From an uncultured Oscillospiraceae bacterium (GTDB taxonomy: Bacteria > Bacillota > Clostridia > Oscillospirales > Oscillospiraceae): DNA of 6,600 nucleotides. A program made the position numbers and the translations under genes. Below the pieces are notes generated by a model. The model was not told the DNA's origin, searched no databases, and was given only the letters and a program-made list of their open reading frames with translations. The number at the start of each line of letters is the position of its first letter. The first letter of the stretch is position 1. Positions 5,114-6,600 of this stretch are shown piece after piece. The stretch lies in NCBI GenBank assembly GCA_934590505.1, contig CAKTPC010000110.1:1-6600 (forward strand), written 5' to 3'.

Positions 5114-5821
5114 GTGGCGCGTAAAGATAAGAACAAAAAAGCGGTCAAGGCCATATACGGCTTCACGATCGCTTGGATAATCGCGGCGGCCTTTCTGCCG
5201 CTGTACAGGATATGGGGTCTGCTGCTGGCAGCTGCAGTCTCCGGCTTTGTCGCGTACCTTCTCGGCAGAAGCTCCGCGCAGAAGGAAAACAACGCGGGGC
5301 GTGAGCAGTCGGCCAAGTCTGCCGCTGCGGCTGAGCACGCCGAAAAGAAGAGCTACGGCCCGGAGATCGACCCGATAGTCGAGGAGGGCAACCGGGCCCT
5401 CAGTGAGATGGGCAGGCTTTATATGTCTATCAAGGATACCGAGGTACGCAAGAAAATCAATGAGCTGATGCGCATCACGGATAAGATCACACAGGACGCC
5501 ATCGCCGATCCCTCGGATATCCCGCAGATCAAGAAGTTCATGAACTACTATCTTCCGACGACGATAAAGCTCCTCAATGCATACGACAGAATGAGCGCGC
5601 AGGGTATCGAGGGTGAGAATCTTGACAAGAGTATGAAGAACATAAATGAAATGCTCGACGCTGCCATTGAAGCGTTCAAGAAGCGGCTTGACTCTCTGTT
5701 TGAGGATCAGGCGCTCGATATCGAAACCGATATAAAAGTCATGAATACCATGTTGGCCAGAGAAGGGCTTTCCGGTAACAAGGACTTTGAGATAACAACA
5801 GAAAGGACACAAACAACATGA
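5114..5821 (+). CDS. xpaC: XpaC-family membrane protein (5-bromo-4-chloroindolyl phosphate hydrolysis protein family)
   Basis: XpaC proteins were named for a B. subtilis gene linked to hydrolysis of the chromogenic substrate X-phos; the biochemical activity remains unclear, and the gene commonly sits beside a telA homologue. This 235-residue protein has a basic N-terminus (MARKDKNKK), two membrane segments at about 14-30 and 33-51, an Ala/Glu/Lys-rich linker (52-80), then a helical cytoplasmic domain. The family signature KKFMNYYLPTTIKLLNAYD is at 140-158. Helices at about 170-215 have a coiled-coil character. The product therefore looks like a membrane-anchored helical scaffold rather than a classical phosphatase; no phosphatase motif is visible. 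The GTG start is fixed by the ribosome binding site and an upstream stop. Its stop codon overlaps the telA start (ATGA), indicating translational coupling. Confidence 0.88.
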   Translation: MARKDKNKKAVKAIYGFTIAWIIAAAFLPLYRIWGLLLAAAVSGFVAYLLGRSSAQKENNAGREQSAKSAAAAEHAEKKSYGPEIDPIVEEGNRALSEMGRLYMSIKDTEVRKKINELMRITDKITQDAIADPSDIPQIKKFMNYYLPTTIKLLNAYDRMSAQGIEGENLDKSMKNINEMLDAAIEAFKKRLDSLFEDQALDIETDIKVMNTMLAREGLSGNKDFEITTERTQTT

Positions 5822-6600
5822 GTGAAGAAAAGAGCTTCATCCCCGCCCTTACCCTTGAACCGAACGCCGCGCAGACCGCAGCCGCCGTCGAGGAGGCTCC
5901 CGTTGAGAAGGAGAAGAAGGAAGAACAGACTCCAGTCGAGAAGCTTGACATCAGCAGTCTCTCCCCCGCTGAGCAGGCCGCGGTGCGTGATTTCTCAGAA
6001 AAGATAGACATCAAGAACACCGATCAGGTCATGAACTACGGCAGCGCTGCGCAGAAGAACATCTCCGAGTTCTCCGACGCCGCCCTCAGCAGCGTCAAGA
6101 CCAAAGACCTCGGTGAGTGCGGCGACATGCTCAGTGAGCTTGTTGTCGAGCTCAAGGGGCTGAACTTCGACGAAGAGGAAAAGAAGGGCTTCCTCGGCCT
6201 GTTCAAGAAGGCTTCCCAGACTATCGCCGAGAAGAAGGCACAGTTTGACAAGGCTGAGGTCAATGTCGATAAGATAGTCGAGGAGCTTGAAAAGCACGAG
6301 ATCACGCTGATGAAGGACATCAGCATGATGGATAAGATGTACGAGAAGAACGAGGAATACATGAAGGAGCTCACCATGTACATCCTCGCCGGTAAGCTTA
6401 AGATAGAGCACCTGCGCAATGTCGAACTGCCCGAGTACGTCGCGAAAGCCAAAGAGACCGGACTTCCCGAGGACGCGCAGGCCGCAAACGATTTTGCAAA
6501 CCTCATAGGCCGCTTTGAAAAGAAGATACACGACCTTGAATTGACTCGCACCATATCCGTGCAGATGGCTCCGCAGATCCGCATGGTGCAGAATAACGAC
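5818..6600 (+). CDS. telA: TelA-family (toxic anion resistance) protein, 3' end outside the window
   Basis: The first 261 residues are present; the family is usually about 360-400 residues, so roughly the last third is missing because of the window edge. The N-terminal 45 residues are Glu/Lys/Ala-rich and probably disordered. The TelA domain follows: the IDIKNTDQVMNYGSAAQ segment (63-79), the SEFSDAALSSVKTKDLGE segment (83-100), a FLGLFKKA loop (125-132), long charged helices (135-210), and LTRTISVQMAPQIRMVQ (242-258), a family hallmark. TelA/YaaN/YceH proteins were first tied to tellurite resistance but occur widely in bacteria without it; an envelope-stress role is likely. No membrane segment is visible, so association with the membrane would be through XpaC. 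The ATG overlaps the xpaC stop; AAAGGA (5802-5807) is 10 bases upstream. The ter stress genes (TerD type) are not seen here. Confidence 0.9.
   Translation, partial: MSEEKSFIPALTLEPNAAQTAAAVEEAPVEKEKKEEQTPVEKLDISSLSPAEQAAVRDFSEKIDIKNTDQVMNYGSAAQKNISEFSDAALSSVKTKDLGECGDMLSELVVELKGLNFDEEEKKGFLGLFKKASQTIAEKKAQFDKAEVNVDKIVEELEKHEITLMKDISMMDKMYEKNEEYMKELTMYILAGKLKIEHLRNVELPEYVAKAKETGLPEDAQAANDFANLIGRFEKKIHDLELTRTISVQMAPQIRMVQNND

Noticed and set aside
5036..5812. 258-codon minus-strand open frame opposite xpaC
   Set aside because: It covers both divergent promoters and is antisense to the XpaC signature; no start signals.
5818..6600. Tellurite resistance operon
   Set aside because: TelA homologues are widespread without tellurite resistance, and no TerB/C/D-type gene is visible in the window.

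Overview
The window looks like a chromosomal segment from a low- to mid-GC Gram-positive anaerobe of the class Clostridia, probably Oscillospiraceae/Ruminococcaceae-like. Reasons: an RNase J, a short two-helix SecG, the XpaC/TelA pair, GGAGG-type ribosome binding sites with frequent GTG starts, and several clean sigma-A promoters with 17-18 bp spacers. The taxonomic placement is inference. No mobile element, CRISPR array, tRNA or rRNA was recognised.

Layout. 1-265: no convincing gene, but inverted repeats that could form competing hairpins. 266-1067 (minus): a zinc-ribbon protein of unknown function that appears split into two overlapping frames by a single-base frameshift near 797; its promoter and ribosome binding site are intact. 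1121-1213: divergent promoters for this gene and secG. 1258-1494 (plus): secG. 1511-1602: two perfect hairpins terminating convergent transcription. 1602-4961 (minus): a compact cluster transcribed in the order rpe (ribulose-5-phosphate 3-epimerase), recR (recombination repair), rnj (RNase J), then a small ArsC/Spx-like thioredoxin-fold protein. rpe-recR and rnj-arsC-like are tightly spaced; a probable second promoter lies between recR and rnj. 5017-5080: back-to-back divergent promoters. 5114-6600+ (plus): a two-gene operon, an XpaC-family membrane protein and a TelA-family protein that runs off the window end, joined by an ATGA start/stop overlap.

How they work together. The cluster is mostly housekeeping: protein export (SecG), pentose phosphate metabolism (Rpe), DNA repair (RecR), RNA maturation and decay (RNase J). 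XpaC and TelA commonly sit side by side (xpaC-yaaN in Bacillus subtilis) and probably act together at the cell envelope, but their biochemical role is poorly defined. I see no convincing undescribed multi-gene system. The points most worth checking are the frameshifted zinc-ribbon gene, the structured 1-265 region, and the 5'-proximal hairpins predicted on the rpe and rnj transcripts.
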